A stretch of 64,000 nucleotides of DNA, taken from NCBI GenBank assembly GCA_015179045.1, contig WHUZ01000029.1, positions 1-64,000 on the forward strand. Reading direction: 5' to 3'. Origin of the DNA: Kalaharituber pfeilii (taxonomy: Eukaryota > Ascomycota > Pezizomycetes > Pezizales > Pezizaceae). Shown piece by piece: positions 22,910-33,241 of the stretch. How positions within the stretch are numbered: position 1 is the stretch's first letter; each line of letters starts with the position of its first letter. Made by a program: the position numbers and the translations under genes. The notes under the pieces were generated by a model that was not told the origin of the DNA, ran no database searches, and saw only the letters and a list, made by a program, of their open reading frames with translations.

Positions 22910-24703
22910 ATGAGTGGTCCACCCCGGATTCCTGGAACCCTTGATTCTCGGAGCAAATCCAAGGCCAAAGCCACTACAGACAACGGTAACGACTACGACA
23001 TGACCACCCTGACAGCTACTACAACACTCTCAAGACAGAAATTGCAGGGCGATTCGCATGGTCTACGAAATGATGCATTCAGCGGCAGCATAGGCAGGAC
23101 AGGACAGCTTCCCCGGAACGGAAGTAGTCATCCTAGAAAGCCGAACCCATGGGGGGTGACAACATCAAGCACCTCTGATAATAATAGATGGACAAGTTCA
23201 TGGTCAACATTACAGAACCTAGCGTCAACAGTATTAGGCACCGGAAATGACTCGGACGAGGAGGGGGAGGAAGCGGAGAGGCAGCGTAGGATCCGAATAG
23301 CTGAGAAGCGCCGGAGAGCCGGAATTGACGGGACAGTTGGTGGAAAGAGCCCAAACTCAAGTGCGAGTCACATCGCGACTTCAAGTAGCTCTGTAAGGAG
23401 TAGGGTTAGCACAAACTCAGTGGGGGATGGAGAAGGCGGTCTTCGGACCAGAGGACGACGGAAACAAGAGGAGTCGTCCTTTAAACCCCAGCTCTCTACC
23501 GCTCTTCCTTCATCAACGGCCTCCACCATTGAAAACCGTAGGCTGCATAAACGTAACACATCGCCGGAAGTTATTCAGACCCGGGCAACATCATCCCCTC
23601 CCTCGACGGATAGAGGGGACTCAGATACGCTTGCATATATATATAAGGTTAAACCGACGGATACCCTGGAAGGAGTCGTCATCATGTTCAATATTCATCC
23701 GAGCGCATTGAGGAGAGCGAATAGGCTATGGATGGGGGACAGTATTCAAGCGAGGAAGGAGCTTTTTCTACCTGTTGATGAATGTTTAGTGAAAGGCAGG
23801 CCTTTAACGGAGGAGGAAGAGAAGGAGGAAGAGGAAGCAAAGAAGGAACGGAATGCAAACACTACACCGTCTAGTCAAGGACAATTGGGGGGCGGGGAGG
23901 GCGGAATCAGCAGTCCGGACACGAGCCACAAAAAAGGCCCCCCTCAGTCCCGAGATCTTGTGGACTCATTGCTCGAAGATGATGATAATCTTGCACATCT
24001 TTCCAGTTCTTTAAACTTTGGCGGTAATCATACCAGGAAGAGTGATCCGTCATATCAGCCCCTCTCCATCGTCTTCATTGAGGGAATTGGAAAGATACGG
24101 ATAGCTCGGCTCTCCCGGAACAAACTGTCACACTTCCCCCCACGCCGCCGCCAGCGTGGTGTTAGTCTATCGTCGACAACAGTCCCCGAGCGCGACTTCT
24201 TACCCAGTGATGAGCCTCCTTCGTCAGTCTTCAGCACAAAACGTGTCAGTGAGGCCTATACAGGAGTGTCTGGACCCGTGATGGGAGCAGGTGAGGAGCT
24301 ACCTACCCTTGGACAAATGTTCAATCAGGTTGCGAAAGAAACTTTTTACGGTGTAGAAAATGTGGGGCACATTGTTGAGGGCTTTGTAAGAAAAATGGTG
24401 GTAAAGGTCGGTGAGTTGGCGAGAGACGGCGGTGAAGCTGCAATTGAGCTGGCGGAGCACGTGGGCGGCAGTGGAGACCGAGGCCGGAGTGACCAGGGGC
24501 ACAGAAGCTTCAGGGAAAGCAGTGATTGTAGGACCGAGTCGAGGAGTTCTACGCAAGAGAGGTGTGGTTCTACGAGGACGAGGGGAAGGGGGACGAGCTC
24601 GGGAAGCTCTGTAGGCTCATCGAGGATCGTGTCCCGAGCTGGGTCAATAACGAGCTTAAGAAGCAATGCGCAGGATGCTTGTTCAAGGACGAGTGATCGA
24701 TAG
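22910..24703 (+). CDS. LysM domain protein, apparently intracellular
   Basis: Single exon, 597 residues, from the first in-frame ATG at 22910. A single LysM domain lies near residues 240-290: YIYKVKPTDTLEGVVIMFN, then IHPSALRRANRLWMGDSI and LFLPVDEC. This is the fungal variant with the RRANRLW motif. There is no signal peptide or membrane segment: the N-terminus is polar (MSGPPRIPGTLDSRSKSK). It therefore differs from secreted chitin-binding LysM effectors. An EEEEKEEEEAKKER acidic-basic stretch follows the domain and an amphipathic region (VENVGHIVEGFVRKMVVKV) lies near 480. The rest is Ser/Arg-rich. Members of this family are widespread in ascomycetes with unknown role; I infer cytoplasmic or nuclear location from the lack of targeting signals. 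Confidence 0.85.
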   Translation: MSGPPRIPGTLDSRSKSKAKATTDNGNDYDMTTLTATTTLSRQKLQGDSHGLRNDAFSGSIGRTGQLPRNGSSHPRKPNPWGVTTSSTSDNNRWTSSWSTLQNLASTVLGTGNDSDEEGEEAERQRRIRIAEKRRRAGIDGTVGGKSPNSSASHIATSSSSVRSRVSTNSVGDGEGGLRTRGRRKQEESSFKPQLSTALPSSTASTIENRRLHKRNTSPEVIQTRATSSPPSTDRGDSDTLAYIYKVKPTDTLEGVVIMFNIHPSALRRANRLWMGDSIQARKELFLPVDECLVKGRPLTEEEEKEEEEAKKERNANTTPSSQGQLGGGEGGISSPDTSHKKGPPQSRDLVDSLLEDDDNLAHLSSSLNFGGNHTRKSDPSYQPLSIVFIEGIGKIRIARLSRNKLSHFPPRRRQRGVSLSSTTVPERDFLPSDEPPSSVFSTKRVSEAYTGVSGPVMGAGEELPTLGQMFNQVAKETFYGVENVGHIVEGFVRKMVVKVGELARDGGEAAIELAEHVGGSGDRGRSDQGHRSFRESSDCRTESRSSTQERCGSTRTRGRGTSSGSSVGSSRIVSRAGSITSLRSNAQDACSRTSDR

Positions 24704-25951
24704 AAAGTGGCTCTTATTCTGGACGGGCTATTTTGGGAACTTTGCGCCAGTGAATACTTCCCGATGGCTCAATTTGTACATGTCTTTCTGTTTTGGGTCT
24801 TTTTCGTACTTCGTTTTTCCTTCCGCTTCTGTTTTCTTGTGTTTCCCAGTTAAGGTTTTTGGAACTAGGTTTTATTTTTTTTGTTATGTTTATACATCTT
24901 TTTTTTTTTTTCGTCATAATTTATTTTTATTTTCCTCCCTTTTGTTGTTCCAGGGCCAGTCCAGACTATGCTGCGTTTTGCATTGGTCAAGCAAGAAGGG
25001 AAAAGGAAAGATAAGCATGTAGGTAATATATTCCAATTGAATCTCACACTCTCTTTGGTGGAGGAGGGCCTTATCTTGCATTTTGTGTTTTATAGAGAAT
25101 GGTTGATGACAGTTTCAGATACATATGTTATGTATGAAATGGGATGACCGGACGAGAAAAATATAATACATTTGCAGATGTGGGCCCGTTCGAATTTGCT
25201 GACTGCGGGAAAAAAATTCAGCTAACTCGTAATCAAAAGTTCCAGTAACGCACCAGTCCCTGCTGGTTAGCGGGTAGCCCTTCCGCAGAAGATGTTCAGG
25301 TGGAAAAAGCGACATCCCATGTTTGGGTTTGGAGGGGTGGAAACAACCAATTTATAGAATCGTTACTTAGAGGGGGCACAGAGAGAGTGCATTACTGAGA
25401 GGGGGACCTGTAGATCCCGAACTTGACTTTTCAACTTCGGAATTTTTTTACTTGCATCCAATACTCCAGTACGTTTTTCGCCTGCAGAATGAAGGTGCCA
25501 CGTGGAGGCGCAGATCAGGAGATGTATGGGGCTGCGAAGGCCTTCGTTCGCAATTCGTTGGGGAAAGACGTTGGGCGTAGTATCTACTATATAATCCCAG
25601 GTACGGTTTTGAGGCCCGTATGCCTGTCGCGGAGAGGTACAGATACATTCATGCTGCGGGGGGTTGAGAGATGGGAGTCGAGGAAAGCTCAGAGAACCCC
25701 CCTCCACCCCACCCTTAAACTACTATACAACAGGTATAAGATTGTGACGGTTAAAAGTTACATGCAAGTCCGGTCATTAGGAATGTGCCAATATGGATTA
25801 TGCCTATTAATTATTTTTTATTTTTATTTTTTTTTTTTTTGTTCAACACAAGCTTTCAAACAAGTTGACATTTCGTAATCCTACTGTAGGTTTGTATCCA
25901 GTCTCTTTCCAGGTGATTTCCGTGTTGGGGCTATAGGAGTCAAGGTACTTC

Positions 25952-25986
<35 letters not shown>

Positions 25987-26680
25987 CATCACGGATCATT
26001 GTGCAAATATTAACAGTGAAAAAGCTCAAAGTTAGCATCTTCGTTGCTGCAATCAAAGCCATGCGTAAATGGCGGAGCACCACATAATGGGCATAGGAGG
26101 TAGAAAGCGAGTCCACATCTCTAAAAATAGATGACCTTCCAAGGACAAATCTTATATATGTAGGCCTTATCCGGTACCAACTGTTCTGTTCTCGGATCGC
26201 AGCAAATCTGATGCCACCTAAAAATACCTGCTGCGTGGCTCCATCTAGTATTTGGACAGCTCATAATTTATGCATTTAATCAGCTGTCTGAATACTAGAT
26301 GAGCCAGTAAATAGCAAAGCTAGGCTGAGCCAAATTGCTGTGAGTTGGTACAGCAATAGAACTGCACTGCGTACCAGACCACAAAAGGCTTGCATTTGAA
26401 ATCCAGGTAGCCATCAGATTTCCCTCTATGATAGTTGCAGTAACCAGAGACCATCATCATTCAGGTTCTATCTTCGATCTCAACTCGTTCAGTGACAGAA
26501 ATATTCTGGTAGTCTTGGGGTTGTTAGCAAGTAAATTCAAGTAGTGAGTAGCGAGCAGTGAACAGTGACAAAAAAAGAAAAATGTGTGAAAACTAAAACA
26601 ACTTACGCCAGTCCGCAACAGGATCCTGAGCTAGAAGCAGATATGTTTGCGAAAGCGGAACATTATAGACCGCCGGACAA
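24704..26680. other. Intergenic DNA with an A29 tract
   Basis: T-rich 3' flank of the LysM gene, then mixed sequence. An A29 run lies at 25954-25982. A plus-strand open frame at 25423-25878 has no recognisable motif and ends in a T-rich run, so I do not call it a gene. 26230-26300 contains a short inverted repeat (CATCTAGTATTTGGACAGCT and AGCTGTCTGAATACTAGATG). Confidence 0.5.
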
Positions 26681-26684
26681 CCCT

Positions 26685-27420
26685 CTCGCTGCCTGAAGGA
26701 ATTGAACACAGGACCTACTAGGTCATTTCAACAGTATTGGGACACCTGACTAATGCATAACATGCGCTATGCAGTGCCTGGTATGCACTAGTATACTTCT
26801 GGATTGGCTAGCGAGAGTAGCCATCTACTTTATTACGGCGGCTGCTGCTTGACCTGCTGTTTTGGATTCTATTTCGGTGAGCATTTTCACAATTTTTGTA
26901 CCCGTGCTGACAGCCTAGTCTCGTGAACCAGATCCTATTCTGCTTAGTACTGACAGTCATTCTAAGCAGCCGTTTTGGCAGCCATTTCAGCAACCTTTTT
27001 GATGGTCCTTTCGGCAGCCATTTTGACAGCCGTTGCAGCAGCCATTTGACCGTCGCTTTGCCAGGAATTTTGGTCGTTTCACACCTGTTTTGACATCTTT
27101 CTTTACCCATTCCGGACCGCCCTCCCCACTAATATCATGTATCTAGTTATCAGACTAATCTAGTTACAGTGCTGTGCCATGAATATGCTACTTTAATTGT
27201 TGTTTGCACAACTGCAGACTATGTTCAGGTGTATGTTGCAAGGTGGCGGCAGAGAACTCAAAGGGTTGTCAAGTACCGAGTGTCCAAAGTAGCATACTGT
27301 ATTCTGCATTCTGCATAGCGCATGACATGCAAGTCAGGTGTCCCAATACTTTTGAAATGATCTAGTACACTCACAATATGTCGTTAAGCTAACCAAAAGG
27401 CTAACCGCTACACCAAGCGC
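26685..27420 (-). repeat. tRNA-derived SINE copy, split by a MITE
   Basis: On the minus strand the outer parts read GCGCTTGGTGTAGCGGTTAG (A-box-like, around 27395-27416) and, beyond the inserted element, GTTCAATTCC (B-box-like, near 26700) and GAGAGGGTTGTCC. Removing 26721-27362 and one TA rejoins a tRNA-like head of about 85 nt. The tail is shared with the fragment at 9238-9300. This looks like a polymerase-III retroposon whose head was interrupted by the TA-inserting element. Confidence 0.5.
26721..27362. mobile_element. 642-bp terminal-inverted-repeat element (MITE), TA target
   Basis: Left end GGTCATTTCAACAGTATTGG and right end (reverse-complemented) GATCATTTCAAAAGTATTGG continue as near-identical sequence GACACCTGACT..ATGCGCTATGCAG for about 55 bp. 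TA flanks both ends (26719-26720, 27363-27364). The interior contains an imperfect reiteration of GGCAGCCATTT-like units (26970-27050), which makes a 100-residue minus-strand frame (27110-26808) rich in KWLPKRLL; it has no transposase motif. Non-autonomous, Tc1/mariner-type by its target duplication. Confidence 0.82.
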
Positions 27421-30058
27421 AGGTCATAGAATCAACCTGACCGTCGGGGGTCAGGTCATTCCAAGTATTAAATTCGGGGCACTCTGGCTCGTTGATTCGT
27501 CTTGAGCTTTTATTACCTAATCTGATGGGTTTGGTATCACAAAGTCGGCTCAATTACATAACATTACTACCCTTTTTGGCAGTTTGTGCACGTCAGCGAA
27601 GGAAGACTATTGGCTGGCCCTAACTGAAGGATATGCTGTTCGTAAAATCATTAGAAAACTATGATTGAAAGCATTCAAGTTCTAAGAATAATTAACGCTA
27701 ATTTGTCACCTTCGTATTGGAATGAGGGTGAGCCTCATGTGCAGGATTGTTGGACACACCCATAGAGACTGCCAGCAACAGTTCGCCTTGCTAATACAAA
27801 GGATACTTTGTGGATCCGTTAGATAGTGTTGATGGGCTATACTGAAAGGGTAGTGTATAGTAGCGACTACGAAAACCAGTCGGTATTCCAACAAAGGGAC
27901 CTTATTGTTAATACTTCTCCAAAATACAGCACATTACTCGCAACTAGTTTAATAAATTCCAAATCAGAACTGTGTTCTGAAAGGCAACTTTACAAGCAGG
28001 TAAGGTAACATGCTTGTTTTCTCGTTAGATTCGCTGTGCATAATGAGCATGTCCCGCCACTTACTATCCAGCATTGAGTATAACTTTTAGTATGAGTAGA
28101 TATCCTGATGTTTGTTATTTCTGTTTCTATTGACATAGACAAAACTCAACAAGTGCTAAACGTGATTATTATCTTGGAGTATTAGTTATCCTGCAAATTT
28201 TCCCGCAAAGCAATGTTGATGAATGTGATGGACGACAGATCATGCGAGGGTAGGGGATGGTGAGGCAACAATTGTTAAACAGCACAGCTTAACCACATCT
28301 AATGACCAATTCCTCCAGCTGAAGTGAAATAGGTGAGAGTACATGGCTGCAAACATTTGTGCCTCCAATGCTCTTTAAAATTGAACTATGACATGTATGG
28401 AAAAGGCCGAGCATTTCCTGTCAATTTTCCCAGCTTCGAAAGTAATATTGTCGCCAACTCTTGAGCTCAAGTACGTAATCTACTAACAGCTATGGCTGCG
28501 TTGATGTATTTTCGGTATAGGCATGGATACACCTTATGTGGGGTCCTGTGCCTGGAAATAATTAGCCCCACTGCTGGAGGTAGTCCAGAATGAGATCAGA
28601 TCAGTGCATCTGTCTGTACATAAGCTCAACTTGGTTTCTTGTTTCTTGGAGCGAATGGGAAGTAGTAGAGAGACGAAGCAATCACAATGAAACTACAGAT
28701 AGAAGAAAGCGATGTTACAGTCTGTTTATCATATCTCAAGCAGCTAACTTTGTGCAGAGGAGTGGGGGCGGTGCAGTAGCTCCAATGCCGCTTACTCTGG
28801 AGCTAGCGGGACCCTACCCTATGTAGTCTCAGGATTCGAATTGCGCCGGTGCTCGCGAGTCGCGAGAGGGACCGGAAGCAACAGCTTGTTTCGGAACTGA
28901 GCTCGTTGACAAGGAGCCCCTCGCATAGTGCTGCCCGGCGCGACGCTGGAGTCTGGTGCGCATGCCTGTGATGCAGGCCCGCGACAGCTCGCAGTCGACG
29001 TTGCGCGCATCCCCGGCTTCTCGACGTCAGCCACAGCCTGCTGTGCACCGCTGTCGCAGCACTGTTGCTGCAAGCTGCAGGATCCTCCCTTCCCCTGCCC
29101 TGCGCCCTCCCTGCGTCCTCGGCAAGGCCCAGATTCGAGACTAGGTAAGGCTAGCTGCGGCGCTCCTTCGCAGCCCCAATGCCCTCCAGATCCAAGCATG
29201 ATGCTGTACCTACGTATCACATCGATTGCTTCATACTCAGCTTTCTACAACTTGGAGAGCTACTTTAGATTGCAATATGCAGCTTGCATGGAACTGTAGG
29301 CACTAAGAGGATACCTCCTTTAATCCAGCTATGCATATGGCCACTTGTTTCTCACCCTCGTATTACACATGGGTCACCATTTGCTCCTACATGATTTTCG
29401 CTGTCAAGTAGGGATGGGCGGGGATTGTGGGGTCCCCCAATGGGGTGGATATTGATGAAGTGGGCCCCTGGAGGATATCAAGCTGAGCTGGGCAAGGGAG
29501 CCCCGCCAGCAGTGGCCAATTCTGTCCTCTCCTTCTGGCAGCTCTGCTCGTCATCATTCAGAACCAGGAGTAACACCAGTGTGAGCATTGGCATTATAAT
29601 CACCCGCACAATGTGGTCGACGGGCATACATATACCCTCGAGCCACTGCCCAATATCCTGGAGCCTTTTACACAGATTTCTTAGAAGCGCATGAACTGAC
29701 TTTTTTTTTTCGCACTAATGCACAAAAGATCCTATGACGCCGCGAAGCTCCATCAACTAAGGTTGATGTGTTCTTTTAATCAACTCTGTATACTAAGAGA
29801 TTGATGCCATATCAATAGCATATTGACCTTTTGCTCAGGGACTTTCATATAAATGCTCGTTGATGCCCTAGTATGTTGTGCAATCGCCCCAAACTCCTCA
29901 TCCTCAAATTTAATTAGCATCACGTTCAATTCTTGAAGATTGTGTTGTGCTTAGTTAATTTATATAATACCACTAATCCTTTCATCTCTTTTTCTCATCT
30001 GCACAACAACTCTGTAACCCATTTCTGTATATTGGAATTCAAATCTACCCCATACGCG
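27421..30058. other. Gene-free DNA with a GC-rich patch, ending in the HIS2 promoter
   Basis: No gene is supported. A GC-rich patch at about 28830-29190 stands out from its AT-rich surroundings and gives overlapping open frames on both strands without family signal. 29420-29700 carries another unassigned open frame. The last few hundred bases precede the HIS2 start codon. Confidence 0.45.
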
Positions 30059-31241
30059 ATGCCTTTCTCTCATCACAGCCATTCCGGAGAATTCTGCCTG
30101 CACGCAAAGGATACCCTGAGGGGCATTATTGAGACAGCAATCATGAAAGGCATGAAAGTGTTGGCATTGACAGAACATATGCCTCGTGATCAACAAGAGG
30201 ACCTATATCCAGAGGAGGTTGTTCCTTAAATCATGCATTTTGCTGCTTTTTCTTCTTGATGTACCCATGTTGCCTCACCCTTGGGCCATTGTCAATTGTG
30301 TTTGCGATGAAATTTCCCCTTTACCCTCGAATCTTGTTACTTTTACAATGATAACTCTGTTCATCACTGACTCTTTGCTATGTTGCACGCCCTGTTACTA
30401 TTTAGTTAGCTGCGGAGATTACCATCTTTGACCTCGGGAGGATGTTTGCCGACTATTATGCGGCAGCTCTTCACTTGCGAGACCAATATGCTCAGAATAT
30501 TCACATTCTGGTTGGCTTTGAGATAGACTACATCCGCCCTTCATCAGTCCAGCTTATTCAACGCCTGCAACAAGACTACAAGTTTGATCTATTTGTAGGA
30601 TCAGTTCACCATGTCAATAGCATTCCTATAGACTTTGATAAGAAAATGTATATTGAAGCACAGGAATCGTGTGGAGGGACTGAAGAATTGCTATTCCAAG
30701 CATATTTTGATGCTCAGCTTGAAATGTTGGTGCAGCTTGAGCCACCTATTGTAGCTCATTTCGACCTTATCCGGTTATTTTCGGACAACAGCGATCTAGA
30801 CCTCCACCTCTGGCCACATGTATGGGAAAAAGTTGAACGAAATGTCCAATATATAGTGGATTATGGCGGTTTGTTTGAGCTGAATTCAGCCAGTTTTAGG
30901 AAGGGATGGAACGAGCCATATCCAAGGCGGGACATTTGTGAGGTTTGTGTTTACAATCTGAAAGGAAGGATATTCTATAACTAATGACCATCTAGCTTAT
31001 CTTATCAAAGGGTGGACGATTTACCTTTTCAGATGACAGTCACGGAATGGCCCAAGTTGGATTGAATTATCACGAACTCCTACAATTTGCCGAATCGTTA
31101 GGTGTCGCTAAGATTCACTATCTTCAACGACTTCCCACGGGCCGAGTGGCAATCGACTGCCTTGGCCCATGCCAGGTTCATTCCATTACGTTAGCTGAGC
31201 TGAGGCAGGACGATTTTTTTAAACTTTGTGTCACTGAGTAA
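30059..31241 (+). CDS. HIS2: Histidinol-phosphatase, PHP family
   Basis: Converts L-histidinol phosphate to L-histidinol in histidine biosynthesis. Three exons, 30059-30217, 30406-30942 and 30996-31241, sum to 313 codons plus stop, close to the yeast enzyme. PHP metal-binding motifs are in order: SHHSHSGEFC at the N-terminus, LTEHMPR, GFEIDYIRPSS, FVGSVHHV, HFDLIRLFSD and FTFSDDSHG near the C-terminus. The 188-nt first intron has an atypical GTTGTT donor and I placed its acceptor (TTTAG at 30401-30405) to keep the frame; the second, 53 nt, is standard apart from its GTTTGT donor. The reading frame is intact. A single-copy housekeeping gene flanked by repeats on both sides. Confidence 0.93.
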
Positions 31242-33241
31242 ACATATTTGAACAATTACACTCCCGGTTATAAGGCCATCTCTGCTCTGTATTGAACGGC
31301 AGAACAACCCACATACGATACTAAGGAGTTCAAGAATTGGTCTGCTTGAACATAGGTTTCCTATGCACTGGGTTTCGCAACACTTGCCCGTCTGCACCTG
31401 GAGCCTATCATGTATTTTATCTCATGCTATACAATCTTTGCCTTCTAACTACTATCCTTTTTTATACTCTCTCATGTTGTTCTTGATTTAGATGTAGCCT
31501 TAGCACCTCAATGACCTTTCCCCCTAATCTGATCAATAACCAACCAACCATCGACTTTTTTTCTTATTTATACTTTTTCAGTTGATTGGTTAGTGATTGT
31601 TGGCCCTTAATTGCAATTGCGTACATCCATACCTAAGAAACTATATTCAACGTTATCAAGGCAATTAACTACATGTTTCCCTTGAAAACCTCCCGTCCTG
31701 TGTGAATTTTATGTGTCAGGCTCAGCGAATCCAAAAGCAGCGGCAAGTGTGGGTACTTTCAAAGCATCAATGACCAACACACGTCGCATGATGCTGCCGC
31801 ATCCAAGTCAGTTCTATGAGTACTTGTAATATCAATATATTCATCTGAGACATTGTTGGGATCCTGGTAATGCATGCATGAGTGGGTCCATGGAGAAGGC
31901 TAATGAATATGTAGAAAGTCTCGCTTGAGTTGCAACAATCTCCTCCATGGCTGAATATTTGGATGCTCCAGTGAACATCCAGAGTAAGTGAACGTAAGTA
32001 AGGTAACTGCACACTGCACGGTCCTCTCGTACCAAGACTGCATGGCTTACTCGCCATCCTGTTCACTTGACTCATAATCTGAGATTAACCTGTTCCTTGG
32101 GCATGGGAATTGCACGAAAAACAGGGGAAAACATGAAGTGGCTAGCACGTAAAGGTTTCTACAAACTCTAACAGTATCCGCACAATCTATCATCGTACTA
32201 ATGTGAGGTTGCCTATCTCGAATCAAAAGCTTGTCGGTAATGTAGGAGGTCTGCATATAGTACGGAGCCCATTTATCCTCCTGGAGTGGCCGCACAAGCG
32301 CGATCGTAGCTTGGCTGTTAGCATCTCTGCTCCTTGGGGCCAACGTTGATGTGAAAGGCATGATACTCTTCATTTGCTGGTTAACGTCGCAATTTTCCGC
32401 CAGTGTCTCCCACAGGGTTGTGCAATGTCCAATGTAAGGCACAGTCCAATTTAAAAACTTTATGCAATGAGTATCCTCGCTTACGACAGATTGTGTTCAG
32501 GCCTCTGTTTATTTGTTTATTTTCCGAAGCTGTGGAACTTGAACGGATCTAGGGTTGGCGCATCTGCCCATGCCGAGGCCGAACGGCGTAATGCGCAGCG
32601 CACAGGGCCAGGGCAGTCATGAGCTTTTCAGGGGTTTCTGATATCGATGGCGGGGGGCATGCAGGCTGGCAATCTCAAATGCAGTACTGTAGCTGAGAGT
32701 CTGCCAGGCTGCAGCTTCAATTACATCCATTTGTGAATCGAGGCAGGACATATCTATTCGATGCCCAAGATACGTAAAGCCAATTAGCTTAGCACAGTCT
32801 CGAACCAGGCTTATCGCGTAGTTGGCTGACTTCACCGCATCCTACGCGGAGAGTAGGTTATGCAGTGAATTCACGAAAGGATCGTGGTATGAGACTACCT
32901 AGGTGCTTGAGACTGAGGTTATATGCTAAGTACCATGTTGCAGTGTCAGAACGCGCCGCCGTGGCAGGCAGAAACTGAATGCTGTCTGGGTGGCATGGAG
33001 CATAACGTGGGTCGTGCGTAGTCTGGTTGGCACAGTCGTGCACCTGCATTCATTATTGATGGAGCACAAAAACTGTACTCTTCATGCTGCTCTATCTAAT
33101 TGATGTTCTCCGACATTTCCTTTCTCATAAGTCCGAACATATCTCTTGAATTGATTCGCCCCTGCATCCTGCTCATTACAAAGTTGCTGTGAAAAACCGG
33201 CCTATTTCCACTGCCCTTTCCTGTACTCGGGGTTGCCGGTA
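31242..33241. other. Gene-free spacer between HIS2 and the mariner element
   Basis: No coding region is supported. A minus-strand frame of 131 codons at 32442-32047 lacks any motif I recognise and is probably chance. Confidence 0.45.

Noticed and set aside
25423..25878. 151-codon plus-strand frame (and 114 codons opposite)
   Set aside because: MKVPRGGADQEMYGAAKAFV looks mildly protein-like, but no family is recognised and the end is a T-rich run.
28803..29299. Frames of 62-133 codons on both strands in a GC-rich patch
   Set aside because: Both strands open together, typical of GC-rich DNA; no domain recognised.
32047..32442. 131-codon minus-strand frame
   Set aside because: No motif, no adjoining exon, and base composition like the surrounding spacer.
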